Assembly: GCF_000430525.1 (NCBI RefSeq)
Contig: NZ_AUME01000021.1
Coordinates: forward strand, 1 to 50,574
Direction: 5' to 3'
Length of the DNA stretch: 50,574 bases
From: Prevotella corporis DSM 18810 = JCM 8529
GTDB taxonomy: Bacteria; Bacteroidota; Bacteroidia; Bacteroidales; Bacteroidaceae
Below the pieces are notes generated by a model. The model had not been told where the DNA came from. It saw only the letters and a list, made by a program, of their open reading frames with translations, and ran no database searches. How positions within the stretch are numbered: position 1 is the stretch's first letter; each line of letters opens with the position of its first letter. A program made the translations under genes and the position numbers. Shown here piece after piece: positions 7,332 to 15,479 of this stretch.

Positions 7332-9371
7332 CTATTTCTGTTCTAGTTCTTTCTGCAATCGTATAATCTCATCACGGTACTGCGCTGCCTGTAAGAAGTC
7401 TAGATCTTTCGCAGCTTGTTTCATTAAGGCTGTTGTATTTTGAATACTTCGTTCCAACTGTTCGCGCGACATTTGCAAAATGATAGGGTCGGCAGCAAAA
7501 GTCGCATCTTGAGGTGGCTCGATGTAGGCAACTTGTGCTTTTTTTCCTGCTGTGCTTTGAGATGTTTGATTACCATTGGGCATTGGAAGTGTACCTTTGA
7601 TAGCGCGGACAATTTTTGTTGGTGTTATATTGTGTGCAGCATTGTATTTCAATTGTTTCTCACGTCGGCGCGCAGTTTCATCAATTGTCTTTTGCATGCT
7701 TTCCGTGATAGTATCAGCATACATAATAACTTTTCCATTGACATTTCTTGCTGCCCGACCAGCAGTCTGTGTTAAACTCCGATGGCTTCTCAAAAAACCT
7801 TCTTTGTCAGCATCAAGAATTGCAACTAATGAAACTTCAGGCAAATCGAGTCCTTCACGTAGAAGATTTACTCCAACCAAAACATCATAACCCCCTGTTC
7901 TTAAATCATTAATGATTTTAATTCTATCCAAACTTGCAACATCGCTATGAATATATGCGGTGCGGATATCGTGATTGAGCAAATATTCTGTTAATTCCTC
8001 TGCCATCCGTTTGGTTAGAGTAGTGATGAGCACCCTTTCATCTTTATCACTTCTTAGGATAATTTCTTCCAGAAGATTGTCTATCTGATTTTCTGAAGGC
8101 CGGATTTCTATCTCAGGATCAAGAAGTCCCGTCGGGCGAATCAATTGCTCAACCACAACCCCTTCAGCTTCTTGCAACTCAAAGTTAGCAGGTGTAGCAG
8201 AAACGTATATAATTTGGTTGATAAGGCTGTGGAATTCCTCAAATTTTAACGGGCGATTGTCAAAAGCTGCTGGTAAACGGAAACCAAATTCTACAAGATT
8301 TTTCTTGCGTGCTCTGTCCCCACCATACATTGCAGAGATTTGAGGAACACTGACATGGCTCTCATCGATGATTATAAGATTGTTTTTTGGAAAGAAATCG
8401 AGTAAACAGTAAGGTCTCTGTCCTGCTTCGCGCTTATCAAAATAACGAGAATAATTCTCAATTCCAGAACAATGCCCCAGTTCTTTTATCATCTCTAAGT
8501 CATATTCTACGCGCTCTTTAATTCTCTGGGCCTTAATGTTATCTCCAATTTCGTTAAAGAAATTAATCTGCATTGTCAAATCGTCCTGAATCATTTGAAT
8601 AGCAGCCTCAGTCTGTTCTTTTGAAGTAACGAAAAGGTTTGCTGGATATATCTCATAAGCTTCGAATGATGCAAGTCGATGATAAGTGATGGAGTCCACC
8701 TCTTCAATCTCATCAATTTCATCATCCCACCAGGTGATACGGAGGACATTATCGCTATACGCCATAGCAACATCAACCGTATCTCCTTTAACCCTGAAAT
8801 TTCCTCGTTGCAAATCTATATCATTTCTGACATAAAGTGCATTAACGAGACGTCTTAAAAATTCGTTTCGCTCAAGTATTAATCCCTTCTTGATTTTTAT
8901 GACACTATCTTTCATTGCAACTGGTCCGCCCATACCATAAATGCATGAAACTGACGAGACGACTACAACGTCCTTGCGGCCAGAAAGTAATGAGGAAACA
9001 GCAGATAAACGTAACTTGTCAATCTCCTCATTGATTGTCAAATCCTTCTCTATATATGTATCTGTTGATGGCATATAAGCTTCAGGCTGATAATAATCAT
9101 AGTACGAAACATAATATTCGACGGCATTTTGAGGAAAAAATCCTTTCATTTCCTCATATAGTTGAGCAGCCAATGTCTTGTTGTGTGAAAGAATAAGGGT
9201 TGGCCTGTTCACATTGGCTATGACGTTGGCCATTGTGAAAGTTTTACCAGAACCAGTAACTCCCAAAAGCACCTGGCTCTTGTCGCCTCGTTCTATGCCC
9301 TCGGTCAGTTCCTTGATAGCCTCTGGCTGATCGCCTGTGGGTTTATATTTCGATTTTAGCTTGAATTTCAT
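7332..9371 (-). CDS. uvrB: UvrABC excinuclease subunit B
   Basis: DNA-damage recognition helicase-like subunit of nucleotide excision repair. The 679-residue protein has Walker A GVTGSGKT (about residues 37-44), the beta-hairpin region rich in Tyr (YYVSYYDYYQPEAYMP), the helicase motifs IIDESH and QTAGRAARN, and the C-terminal UVR motif that contacts UvrC (from about 637, EQLERSIQ). A TTG four codons upstream is in frame but lies inside the TAACTTTG promoter box (9381-9388), so ATG 9371 is the start. Only nine bases separate box and ATG. Confidence 0.97.
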   Translation of the reverse strand: MKFKLKSKYKPTGDQPEAIKELTEGIERGDKSQVLLGVTGSGKTFTMANVIANVNRPTLILSHNKTLAAQLYEEMKGFFPQNAVEYYVSYYDYYQPEAYMPSTDTYIEKDLTINEEIDKLRLSAVSSLLSGRKDVVVVSSVSCIYGMGGPVAMKDSVIKIKKGLILERNEFLRRLVNALYVRNDIDLQRGNFRVKGDTVDVAMAYSDNVLRITWWDDEIDEIEEVDSITYHRLASFEAYEIYPANLFVTSKEQTEAAIQMIQDDLTMQINFFNEIGDNIKAQRIKERVEYDLEMIKELGHCSGIENYSRYFDKREAGQRPYCLLDFFPKNNLIIIDESHVSVPQISAMYGGDRARKKNLVEFGFRLPAAFDNRPLKFEEFHSLINQIIYVSATPANFELQEAEGVVVEQLIRPTGLLDPEIEIRPSENQIDNLLEEIILRSDKDERVLITTLTKRMAEELTEYLLNHDIRTAYIHSDVASLDRIKIINDLRTGGYDVLVGVNLLREGLDLPEVSLVAILDADKEGFLRSHRSLTQTAGRAARNVNGKVIMYADTITESMQKTIDETARRREKQLKYNAAHNITPTKIVRAIKGTLPMPNGNQTSQSTAGKKAQVAYIEPPQDATFAADPIILQMSREQLERSIQNTTALMKQAAKDLDFLQAAQYRDEIIRLQKELEQK

Positions 9372-9380
9372 TATTATTCG

Positions 9381-9388
9381 CAAAGTTA
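9381..9388 (-). promoter_or_regulatory. -7 box for uvrB
   Basis: Minus strand reads TAACTTTG, the Bacteroidota -7 consensus, nine bases before the uvrB ATG. If initiation occurs at the usual distance, the mRNA would begin within a few bases of the start codon. Confidence 0.55.
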
Positions 9389-9448
9389 CTAAAAACTACA
9401 GATACATTTGTATAAAAGGTGATTTTTTGCTAAAATTTACAAGGTGCT

Positions 9449-9479
9449 TTTGGTATTTATAGAATAATGTGTAACTTTG
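9449..9479 (+). promoter_or_regulatory. Promoter for the bamD-rpoZ-DUF4293 operon
   Basis: TTTG (9449-9452), a 19-base spacer, then TAACTTTG (9472-9479): a full match to the Bacteroidota housekeeping promoter. The bamD ATG follows 18 bases later. Confidence 0.75.
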
Positions 9480-9496
9480 CAAATCAAATTTGATTT

Positions 9497-10321
9497 ATGA
9501 AGAAGAATCTTTTCATTATTATCGCATTGGTATTGCTCTTTACCGGATGTGCTCAGGAATACAATCGGGTCTATAAGAGCACAAATTATTCATACAAGTA
9601 TGAATTTGCAAAAGAATGTTTTGCTAATGGCAAATACAGTTTTGCCGTACCACTACTACAAGATCTTGTGACAATCCAAAAAGGAACTGATAATGCACAG
9701 GAATGTTTGTATATGCTGGCTATGTCTGAATATAGATTGAAAGACTATGAGGCAGCATCGGAAACATTCAAGAAATATTATCAGACATATCCCAATGGCG
9801 ATTATGCCGAAATGGCTTCTTTTTACATTGGGCAGAGTCTTTATGCTGGAACGCCAGAGCCAAGACTTGATCAAACCCCCACAGTTGCTGCAATAGCTGC
9901 TTTTCAGGACTATCTTGATGTTTACCCTGATGGGAAAATGAAAGGTACGGCACAGCAAAGATTGTTTGAATTGCAGGACAAATTGATTCGCAAGGAATTT
10001 TTGAATGCTAAATTGTACTACAATCTCGGTTCCTATTTCGGAAATTGCACTAATGGTGGTAATAATTATGAGGCTTGTATTATCACCGCCGAGAACGCAT
10101 TAAACGATTTTCCTTATACTCCATTACGCGAAGATTTTGCCATACTTGTCATGAAAAGCAAGTTTGAACTGGCACAAATGAGCGTCGAGGAAAAAAAGAT
10201 ACAACGCTATCAGGATGCAGAAGATGAATGTTATGGATTCATTAATGAATACCCTGACTCCAAAGAGCGTGAGACAGCCGAAAAATATATCGAGAAATGT
10301 AAGGCATACACGAAGGAGTAA
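9497..10321 (+). CDS. bamD: Outer-membrane assembly lipoprotein BamD
   Basis: Lipoprotein of the BAM complex, which inserts beta-barrel proteins into the outer membrane. Signal peptide with lipobox LFTGC (Cys18), then TPR-like helical repeats: residues such as AFQDYLDVYPDGKM and ETFKKYYQTYPNGDY show the typical TPR pattern. 274 residues is the expected size. First gene of an operon with RNA polymerase omega and a DUF4293 protein, a combination I know as common in Bacteroidales. Strong promoter directly upstream; divergent from uvrB. Confidence 0.92.
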   Translation: MKKNLFIIIALVLLFTGCAQEYNRVYKSTNYSYKYEFAKECFANGKYSFAVPLLQDLVTIQKGTDNAQECLYMLAMSEYRLKDYEAASETFKKYYQTYPNGDYAEMASFYIGQSLYAGTPEPRLDQTPTVAAIAAFQDYLDVYPDGKMKGTAQQRLFELQDKLIRKEFLNAKLYYNLGSYFGNCTNGGNNYEACIITAENALNDFPYTPLREDFAILVMKSKFELAQMSVEEKKIQRYQDAEDECYGFINEYPDSKERETAEKYIEKCKAYTKE

Positions 10322-10356
10322 TTATCAAAACGCAAATTTAATACATACAATATAGA

Positions 10357-10698
10357 ATGGATTACAAAAAATCAAAATCACCTGTAAACACGGTTACTCG
10401 TGATGTTTTAGAACTTTGGAAAGAAACAGACAATGTTTATGAGAGTGTTGCTATTATAGCAAAACGTGCCAACCAAATTTCTATTGAGATTAAACAGGAC
10501 TTGAGTAAGAAATTGGCAGAATTTGCTTCTTACAATGATTCGCTTGAAGAGGTATTTGAAAATAGAGAACAGATAGAAATCAGTCGCTATTATGAGAAAC
10601 TGCCGAAGCCCACTTTGTTGGCAACTCAAGAGTTTTTGGAGGGTAATATATATTGGCGCGATCCATCCAAGGATAATTTAGACGAAGAGGACTTCTAA
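10357..10698 (+). CDS. rpoZ: RNA polymerase omega subunit (Bacteroidota type)
   Basis: 113-residue protein with MAKRANQIS-like segment (here IIAKRANQISIEIKQDL) and VFENREQIEISRYYEKLPKPT, diagnostic of the Bacteroidota Rpb6/omega family that stabilises beta-prime in RNA polymerase. Longer at its C-terminus than E. coli omega and divergent from it. Sits 35 bases after bamD and two bases before the DUF4293 gene. Confidence 0.85.
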   Translation: MDYKKSKSPVNTVTRDVLELWKETDNVYESVAIIAKRANQISIEIKQDLSKKLAEFASYNDSLEEVFENREQIEISRYYEKLPKPTLLATQEFLEGNIYWRDPSKDNLDEEDF

Positions 10699-10700
10699 CT

Positions 10701-11153
10701 ATGATACAACGTAAACAGACTGTCTTTCTATTCCTGTCACTGATAGCTACGTTGATATGCTTGTCAATGCCGATAGCCTTGTTCGAGCCACAAGGGATGG
10801 GAGGGGAAAACAGAATGCTTAATTTATGGGTAATTGACAGCAGCGGAACCAAAGATTTCAGCGTATGGCCATTGTTTGCCATTCTATTATCGACAGTTCC
10901 TCTCCAATTGTTTGCAATTTTCGACTATCACCATCGCAAACGTCAGATAACGACTTGTAGCATTGCTCTCATATTGATTATTGTGTGGTATATTGCCTAT
11001 GGTGTGCTTAGTAAAACTTTAAGTAGCGGAATGATATATCACGCTCAATTAGCATCTTTTCTGCCTTTACTAACGCTGATTCTTATATTTTTGGCAAGAC
11101 GGGGAATAAAAGCAGACGAAGCATTGGTTAGAGCAGCTGATAGGATAAGATAA
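10701..11153 (+). CDS. DUF4293 family membrane protein
   Basis: 150 residues with four hydrophobic segments (about 8-25, 52-70, 80-100, 112-132) and the N-terminal MIQRKQTVFLFLSL typical of the Bacteroidota DUF4293 family; function unknown. Starts two bases after rpoZ stops and is followed by a strong terminator, so it is the last gene of the bamD operon. Confidence 0.8.
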   Translation: MIQRKQTVFLFLSLIATLICLSMPIALFEPQGMGGENRMLNLWVIDSSGTKDFSVWPLFAILLSTVPLQLFAIFDYHHRKRQITTCSIALILIIVWYIAYGVLSKTLSSGMIYHAQLASFLPLLTLILIFLARRGIKADEALVRAADRIR

Positions 11154-11173
11154 AAATAGTATAATATTCATAA

Positions 11174-11214
11174 GAACGAGCGCGTGCATATCTTGCACAC
11201 GCTCGTTTGTTTTA
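11174..11214 (+). terminator. Rho-independent terminator of the bamD operon
   Basis: Stem AACGAGCG-C-GTGCA / TGCAC-A-CGCTCGTT with one mismatch and a five-base loop, followed by a T-rich run (TTTGTTTT). Confidence 0.85.
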
Positions 11215-11336
11215 AATGCGAATACTGACAATCTCAGATACAAGAAAGCGCCACCTGAGGGAGTGAAGACGGAACGAAAGGCCAGAGCTTACCCCTTTCT
11301 TAAGTATTTGCAGACATATTTGTTTTTATGAACGAC

Positions 11337-11371
11337 GGCTAATCTTGGATGCTTACGTTGAAAGATTAGCC
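11337..11371. repeat. Perfect 10-bp inverted repeat, 15-base loop
   Basis: GGCTAATCTT (11337-11346) and AAGATTAGCC (11362-11371). No T-run follows, so it is not a standard terminator; could be a structured RNA element or protein-binding site. It precedes the first 22-bp repeat array by 13 bases. Confidence 0.45.
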
Positions 11372-11383
11372 CATAGACAATAC

Positions 11384-11471
11384 CGAACACTGAACTCAAG
11401 CTTTCTAAAAGGTGAGGTATGGTCCGCTGAAACCTTACCTTTCGCATTGTGAAAGATGAGCTTTGGATATG
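11384..11471. repeat. Degenerate 22-bp tandem repeat array 1
   Basis: About four units beginning near 11384, 11407, 11430 and 11452; the best preserved read AAACCTTACCTTTCGCATTG and AAAGATGAGCTTTGG. Same unit as the arrays at 18854, 28466, 34865 and 50160. It lies between convergent genes (DUF4293 and YhcH). The remaining spacer 11215-11336 holds no gene that I can support. Confidence 0.65.
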
Positions 11472-11541
11472 TAAAATCTATTGTATTGAATTATAGTGAG
11501 TTGATGGGTGTGCATATATTGCAGATATTTAAAACTTTTTC

Positions 11542-11988
11542 CTAAATCAGAATCTTGGCAATCAACTTTCTCTGCTTGCCAATTCCAATCAGTGGTGCGT
11601 GACCATCTTCTGGGAAACAAATTGCAAATTGTCCAGGCTTTATGTGGAAGTATTGGTCAGCCAACTGTTGGTAGAATGCAAAATCCTTGTCCTCGTCATA
11701 CTGAATATCAGGTTCTCCCAGGTCGGCTAAAGCCTTCCATCCGATGGCTTCTTCTGCGATAAGAGGAATGTGAACATCAATGTATTTACGGTGAACTTCG
11801 ATTAACTGTTCGTCTTTTTCCTTCAGTTCCACTTCTTCCAAATTGATGAATAGTTGCTTGGCATCTAATTCAATGCGCCCAGCTTTCATCGTCGTGAAGT
11901 CATGTTGTGAAGCGTATTCGAATACTTTGCGCATCCGAAGATGAAGTGAAAAATACCTGTTAACCTCTCTTAAATCTCCTATGATCAT
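11542..11988 (-). CDS. YhcH/YjgK/YiaL family protein
   Basis: 148-residue cupin-like protein. The conserved EVHRKYIDVHIPL (His, Asp and His likely metal ligands) and CFPEDGHAPLIG match the family, whose E. coli members are linked to sialic acid and uronate metabolism (anomerase or similar activity proposed for the family). Single gene on the minus strand; no sugar catabolism genes next to it, so the substrate is open. Confidence 0.85.
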   Translation of the reverse strand: MIIGDLREVNRYFSLHLRMRKVFEYASQHDFTTMKAGRIELDAKQLFINLEEVELKEKDEQLIEVHRKYIDVHIPLIAEEAIGWKALADLGEPDIQYDEDKDFAFYQQLADQYFHIKPGQFAICFPEDGHAPLIGIGKQRKLIAKILI

Positions 11989-12090
11989 TTTTTTCTATTG
12001 TTTTTGTTTAATTTTGTCAGCGTAAAGGTACGGTTTTATTGTCAAAAAGATAAAGGATAGAGAATTTCTTTACATAGTTTTTGAAATGAA

Positions 12091-12122
12091 AAGAGACTAT
12101 ATCTGAATGATATAGCCTCTTT
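12091..12122 (-). terminator. Terminator of the rng transcript
   Basis: Minus-strand stem AAAGAGGCTATATC / GATATAGTCTCTTT with a five-base loop, continuing into TTTC. Near-perfect pairing, so it may also act for plus-strand transcripts. Confidence 0.65.
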
Positions 12123-12173
12123 ACTATAGAAACACATTGTTCTTTTCATTATCTTTTCCGATAAGCCCTTGAA

Positions 12174-13745
12174 TCATGACTTGTCGTTTGTTTCCTTCAT
12201 ATCAAGGAACTGTTGCTTTGCATCGTAGAACTCATATTGCAGGAAGCCGAGTTTCTGCGAAGGGATGATATGCACGCCAATTCCATACTTCATTTGCCAT
12301 CTTCGTTTCATGGAAATCATTCCTTGGTTGATGTAGGCCGCAACGTAAGGATGTACGTGCAAATAGAATTTCTTAATACCTATCTTGTTAACGAGACGGT
12401 CAATTTTGCGTTCCAGCTGATCAGTAAATAATATGCTCGATCGAATTTTTCCAGTGCCAAAGCATGTGGGACACTCCTCATCCACATCCACATCCATTAC
12501 TGGACGAACGCGCTGTCGAGTGATTTGCATGAGACCAAACTTGCTCAGTGGTAGAATGTTATGACGAGAGCGGTCTTTCTGCATCGCTTTGCACATGCGC
12601 TCGTATAGCATCTGACGGTCTTCCGCAAGGTTCATGTCGATGAAATCAACAACGATGATACCTCCCATATCTCTCAGTCTCAATTGTCTGGCAAGTTCGT
12701 CTGCTGCACCCAGGTTGGTGTCCAGTGCATTTTGTTCCTGTCCTTTTTCCTTGGTACGGTTTCCACTGTTCACGTCAACAACATGCATGGCCTCCGTGTG
12801 TTCAATGATTAGGTAACAACCGTGACCATAGTTGATGGTCTTGCCGAAGCCTGATTTGATTTGCCTTGTCACATCGAAGTTGTCGAAGATAGGCACCTTG
12901 CCGTTGTATTTCTTTACTATGCTTGCCTTTTCAGGGGCAATAAGTGAAACATAGTGTTTGACTGCAGTACAAATTTCCTCGTCGTTGACATAAATATTCT
13001 CATAGGTTGGGTTGAAGAGGTCGCGGAGCATGGCTACCGCACGTCCTGTCTCTTCGAAGATGAGCTGTGGACGATCCTGAGTTTTCTGAACTTTTGTGAT
13101 GGCTTCCTTCCATCTGTTCAGCAGAACTTTCATCTCAGAGTCGAGCTCCGCCACCCGTTTTCCTTGCGCAACCGTACGAACAATCACTCCAAAATTCTTT
13201 GGGCGTATGCTCTGAATCAGTTGTTTCAGGCGAGCGCGTTCCTCACCGCTTTTAATTTTTGAGGAAACATTCACTTTATCCCCAAATGGTATGAGCACTA
13301 GGTACCTTCCTGCAAAGGAGATTTCTCCCGTGAGGCGAGGCCCTTTGGTGGATATGGGTTCTTTAACTATTTGCACCATTACCTCTTGCCCTACTTGTAG
13401 AGTGTTTTGTATGCTTCCGTCTTTCTGCAAGTCGGGTAGGCGACTGGCTTTTTGGATAGGATAAAGCTTTTTCCTGTCGCTTTGTACCTGTTTGAGGTAT
13501 TTAGCAAAGGAGTTGAACTGACTTCCTAAATCAAGATAATGAAGAAATGCGTCGCGTTCGAAACCTACATCTACGAAACAAGCATTCAAACCCGGCATCA
13601 GTTTCTTCACTTTTGCCACGTAGATGTTTCCCACAGAGAAATTCGCTTCTCTTGGCTCGCGTTGGTATTCCACCAGGCGCTTGTCCTCAAGTAATGCTAT
13701 CGAAATCTCTTTCGGCTGGGCATCAATAATAACTTCGCTTGTCAT
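12174..13745 (-). CDS. rng: Ribonuclease G/E family endoribonuclease
   Basis: Endoribonuclease for rRNA processing and mRNA decay. 523 residues, RNase G length rather than the long RNase E. S1-like RNA-binding segment near the N-terminus (NIYVAKVKKLMPGLNACFVD), catalytic-domain motifs VVDVNSGN (about 320-327) and IIVVDFIDM (about 362-370), and the zinc-link CPTCFGTGK (about 425-433). Downstream of the COX24-like and HU genes on the same strand, but a terminator-like hairpin lies between (13787-13849). Confidence 0.93.
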   Translation of the reverse strand: MTSEVIIDAQPKEISIALLEDKRLVEYQREPREANFSVGNIYVAKVKKLMPGLNACFVDVGFERDAFLHYLDLGSQFNSFAKYLKQVQSDRKKLYPIQKASRLPDLQKDGSIQNTLQVGQEVMVQIVKEPISTKGPRLTGEISFAGRYLVLIPFGDKVNVSSKIKSGEERARLKQLIQSIRPKNFGVIVRTVAQGKRVAELDSEMKVLLNRWKEAITKVQKTQDRPQLIFEETGRAVAMLRDLFNPTYENIYVNDEEICTAVKHYVSLIAPEKASIVKKYNGKVPIFDNFDVTRQIKSGFGKTINYGHGCYLIIEHTEAMHVVDVNSGNRTKEKGQEQNALDTNLGAADELARQLRLRDMGGIIVVDFIDMNLAEDRQMLYERMCKAMQKDRSRHNILPLSKFGLMQITRQRVRPVMDVDVDEECPTCFGTGKIRSSILFTDQLERKIDRLVNKIGIKKFYLHVHPYVAAYINQGMISMKRRWQMKYGIGVHIIPSQKLGFLQYEFYDAKQQFLDMKETNDKS

Positions 13746-13786
13746 TTTCTTCTGTTTGTTATAAGTATTCCGTACTTATATTTCAT

Positions 13787-13849
13787 AAAAAACGAGACGT
13801 GTTGTCGCACTCCCAGGGAAAGGAGTCTGATGCGATAACATGCCCCGTC
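13787..13849 (-). terminator. Extended hairpin with T-run upstream of rng
   Basis: On the minus strand a long imperfect stem (GACGGGGCATGTTATCGCA pairing with TGCGACAACACGTC, plus ACTCC/GGGAGT near the loop, including G-U pairs) is followed by six T. Probably terminates the transcript of the 29-residue basic protein. Confidence 0.6.
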
Positions 13850-13889
13850 AAGTTGTGAAAGAGTTGTGAGCGCTTTCAGCCCGTGGGGC

Positions 13890-13979
13890 TTACTTGCTCT
13901 TATGTCTGTTCTTTCTTAATCTCTTCTTACGCTTGTGCGTAGCCATCTTGTGTCCCTTTTTCTTCTTTCCGTTAGGCAT
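13890..13979 (-). CDS. COX24/AURKAIP1-like small basic protein, 29 residues
   Basis: Translation from ATG 13979 gives MPNGKKKKGHKMATHKRKKR and then nine more residues ending in HKSK before a TAA. This exact pattern (Lys/Arg-rich, GKKKKGHKMATHKRKKRLRKNR) is what I know from Bacteroidota genomes as the AURKAIP1/COX24 domain protein, related to the mitochondrial small-subunit protein mS38; a small ribosome-associated protein is the likely role. It is 39 bases from the HU gene on the same strand. Too short for ordinary gene finding. Confidence 0.85.
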   Translation of the reverse strand: MPNGKKKKGHKMATHKRKKRLRKNRHKSK

Positions 13980-14018
13980 AGTTCTTGATTTTAAATTATT
14001 ACTTTAAACTTTTGTTTG

Positions 14019-14297
14019 TTATTTTTTCATGTCCTCGATAAAAGTCTTGGCAGGCTTGAAGCTTGGAAAGTCATGAGCAGGGATAGTAATAGTCGTATTC
14101 TTTGAAATATTACGAGCTGTTTTCTCTGCACGGTGCTTTACGATGAAACTACCAAAACCACGGAGGTACACATTCTCTTTTCTGTCCAGCAAGCTGTCCT
14201 TGATAGCGTCCATAAAAGATTCTACAACTGCTGACACGTCTTTTTTGGCAATGCCAGTTGATGCTGCAATCTCATTGATGATATCTGCTTTAGTCAT
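14019..14297 (-). CDS. HU/IHF family DNA-binding protein
   Basis: 92-residue nucleoid protein that bends DNA. Starts MTKADIINEIAASTGI and carries the beta-arm region VYLRGFGSFIVKHRAEKTARN with the expected Arg and the TITIPAHDFPSFKPAK end. TATCTTTG box on the minus strand at 14352-14359. The stretch IPAHDFPSFKP carries the intercalating-type Pro region. Confidence 0.93.
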   Translation of the reverse strand: MTKADIINEIAASTGIAKKDVSAVVESFMDAIKDSLLDRKENVYLRGFGSFIVKHRAEKTARNISKNTTITIPAHDFPSFKPAKTFIEDMKK

Positions 14298-14351
14298 TTT
14301 TATTTATACTTAAATGTTATATAATCTTTCTATCTTTGTTATAACGGAGTG

Positions 14352-14359
14352 CAAAGATA
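14352..14359 (-). promoter_or_regulatory. -7 box for the HU gene
   Basis: Minus strand reads TATCTTTG, full TAnnTTTG match, about 54 bases upstream of the HU start. Confidence 0.5.
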
Positions 14360-14443
14360 CTCATTTTCAGATAAATACAGAAATATTTTTACTATTTTTT
14401 TGCAAAAAGTATAATATGAGGCTATCTACTCTTCATTTTTTTG

Positions 14444-14451
14444 TAACTTTG
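14444..14451 (+). promoter_or_regulatory. -7 box for the pantothenate kinase gene
   Basis: TAACTTTG, a full -7 match, 21 bases before the ATG at 14473. A second TATCTTTG on the same strand lies at 14331-14338. Confidence 0.55.
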
Positions 14452-14472
14452 CGCTATATTAATATAAGGTGT

Positions 14473-15297
14473 ATGAAAATAGCAATTGGAATTGACGTTG
14501 GAATATCTACTACCAAAATAGTTGGTATAAAGGATGGTAAAATAGTAAAACCATTGAGAATTAAGGCTACTGATCCTGTGACATCTCTTTATGGTGCATT
14601 TGGTAAATACCTGTATGACAATAAAATAGAGTTATATGATGTTGATAAGGTAATGATTACCGGAGTGGGATCGGCATATATTGACAAGCCTGTGTACGGT
14701 CTTCCAACTGAAAAAGCAGAAGAATTTCTTGCGGATGGCCTGGGAGCACGGTTCGAGTCTCATCTCGAACGCATGATAGTCGTATCTATGGGGACTGGAA
14801 CGTCCATCGTTCAGTGTGACGGAGATAAAATTAATCATATTGGAGGTATTGGAATCGGAGGAGGAACTCTGAATGGTTTGTCAAGGTTGTTGCTGAATAC
14901 AGATGACATCAAACAAATATCAGCTATGGCAATGAAAGGTGATATATCAAAAATAAATCTTCAGATTGGAGATATCTCTGTCCATCCGCTGCCTGGTCTG
15001 CCTATGGATGCAACCGCATCGCTCTTTGCTAATGCGCAAGGGCATGCGAGCAGGGAGGACATTGCGTTAGGTTTGATTTGTCTTGTGCTACAGTCTATTG
15101 GATCTGCTACTATTCTAAGTTCGCTCAATAGCGGAATCAAAGACTTTGTATTGATTGGAAATCTCACGCTCTTGCCTCAATGTAAAAGATTGTTTCCTAT
15201 GATGGAAAAATTGTACGGGGTAAACTTTGTTATACCGAAATATTCAGAGTTTTGCACTGCTATTGGGGCCGCACTACAATCTGGGGTTGATGTTTGA
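14473..15297 (+). CDS. coaW: Type II pantothenate kinase (Fumble family)
   Basis: Phosphorylates pantothenate, the first step of coenzyme A synthesis. 274 residues of ASKHA fold: phosphate-1 loop GIDVGISTTK at residues 6-15, phosphate-2 region SMGTGTSIVQ, and HIGGIGIGGGTLNGLSRLL, which are hallmarks of the type II (Staphylococcus CoaW/eukaryotic) enzymes. The frame is open upstream to 14314, but that stretch spans the promoter region; ATG 14473 right before KIAIGIDVG is the start. Some Bacteroidota also carry type III CoaX; none is in this window. Confidence 0.85.
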   Translation: MKIAIGIDVGISTTKIVGIKDGKIVKPLRIKATDPVTSLYGAFGKYLYDNKIELYDVDKVMITGVGSAYIDKPVYGLPTEKAEEFLADGLGARFESHLERMIVVSMGTGTSIVQCDGDKINHIGGIGIGGGTLNGLSRLLLNTDDIKQISAMAMKGDISKINLQIGDISVHPLPGLPMDATASLFANAQGHASREDIALGLICLVLQSIGSATILSSLNSGIKDFVLIGNLTLLPQCKRLFPMMEKLYGVNFVIPKYSEFCTAIGAALQSGVDV

Positions 15298-15479
15298 GGA
15301 CCAAGTGGATACCTTGAAGTGTATGAAATTCATACTTTCGCCTGCTTTCTATGTGTTGTGTGTTATTGAGGGTAGATGATTCATAAAAGATTTGTTATAT
15401 CTAAAACGCATACAAGGTTACGGAAACGAAATAGAATTGAACATAATACAAAAACAAATTTTGTGATTTTGTACTTCCA

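Noticed and set aside
11384..11471. Repeat arrays considered as CRISPR
   Set aside because: Units are contiguous 21-23-bp degenerate repeats with no constant repeat/unique spacer alternation, and no cas genes are in the window.
11508..11762. Open frame on the plus strand over the YhcH gene
   Set aside because: Antisense shadow of a well-supported gene (11542-11988).
14314..14472. 53-residue N-terminal extension of the pantothenate kinase
   Set aside because: Covers two TAnnTTTG boxes and intergenic AT-rich DNA; the ASKHA domain starts right after ATG 14473.
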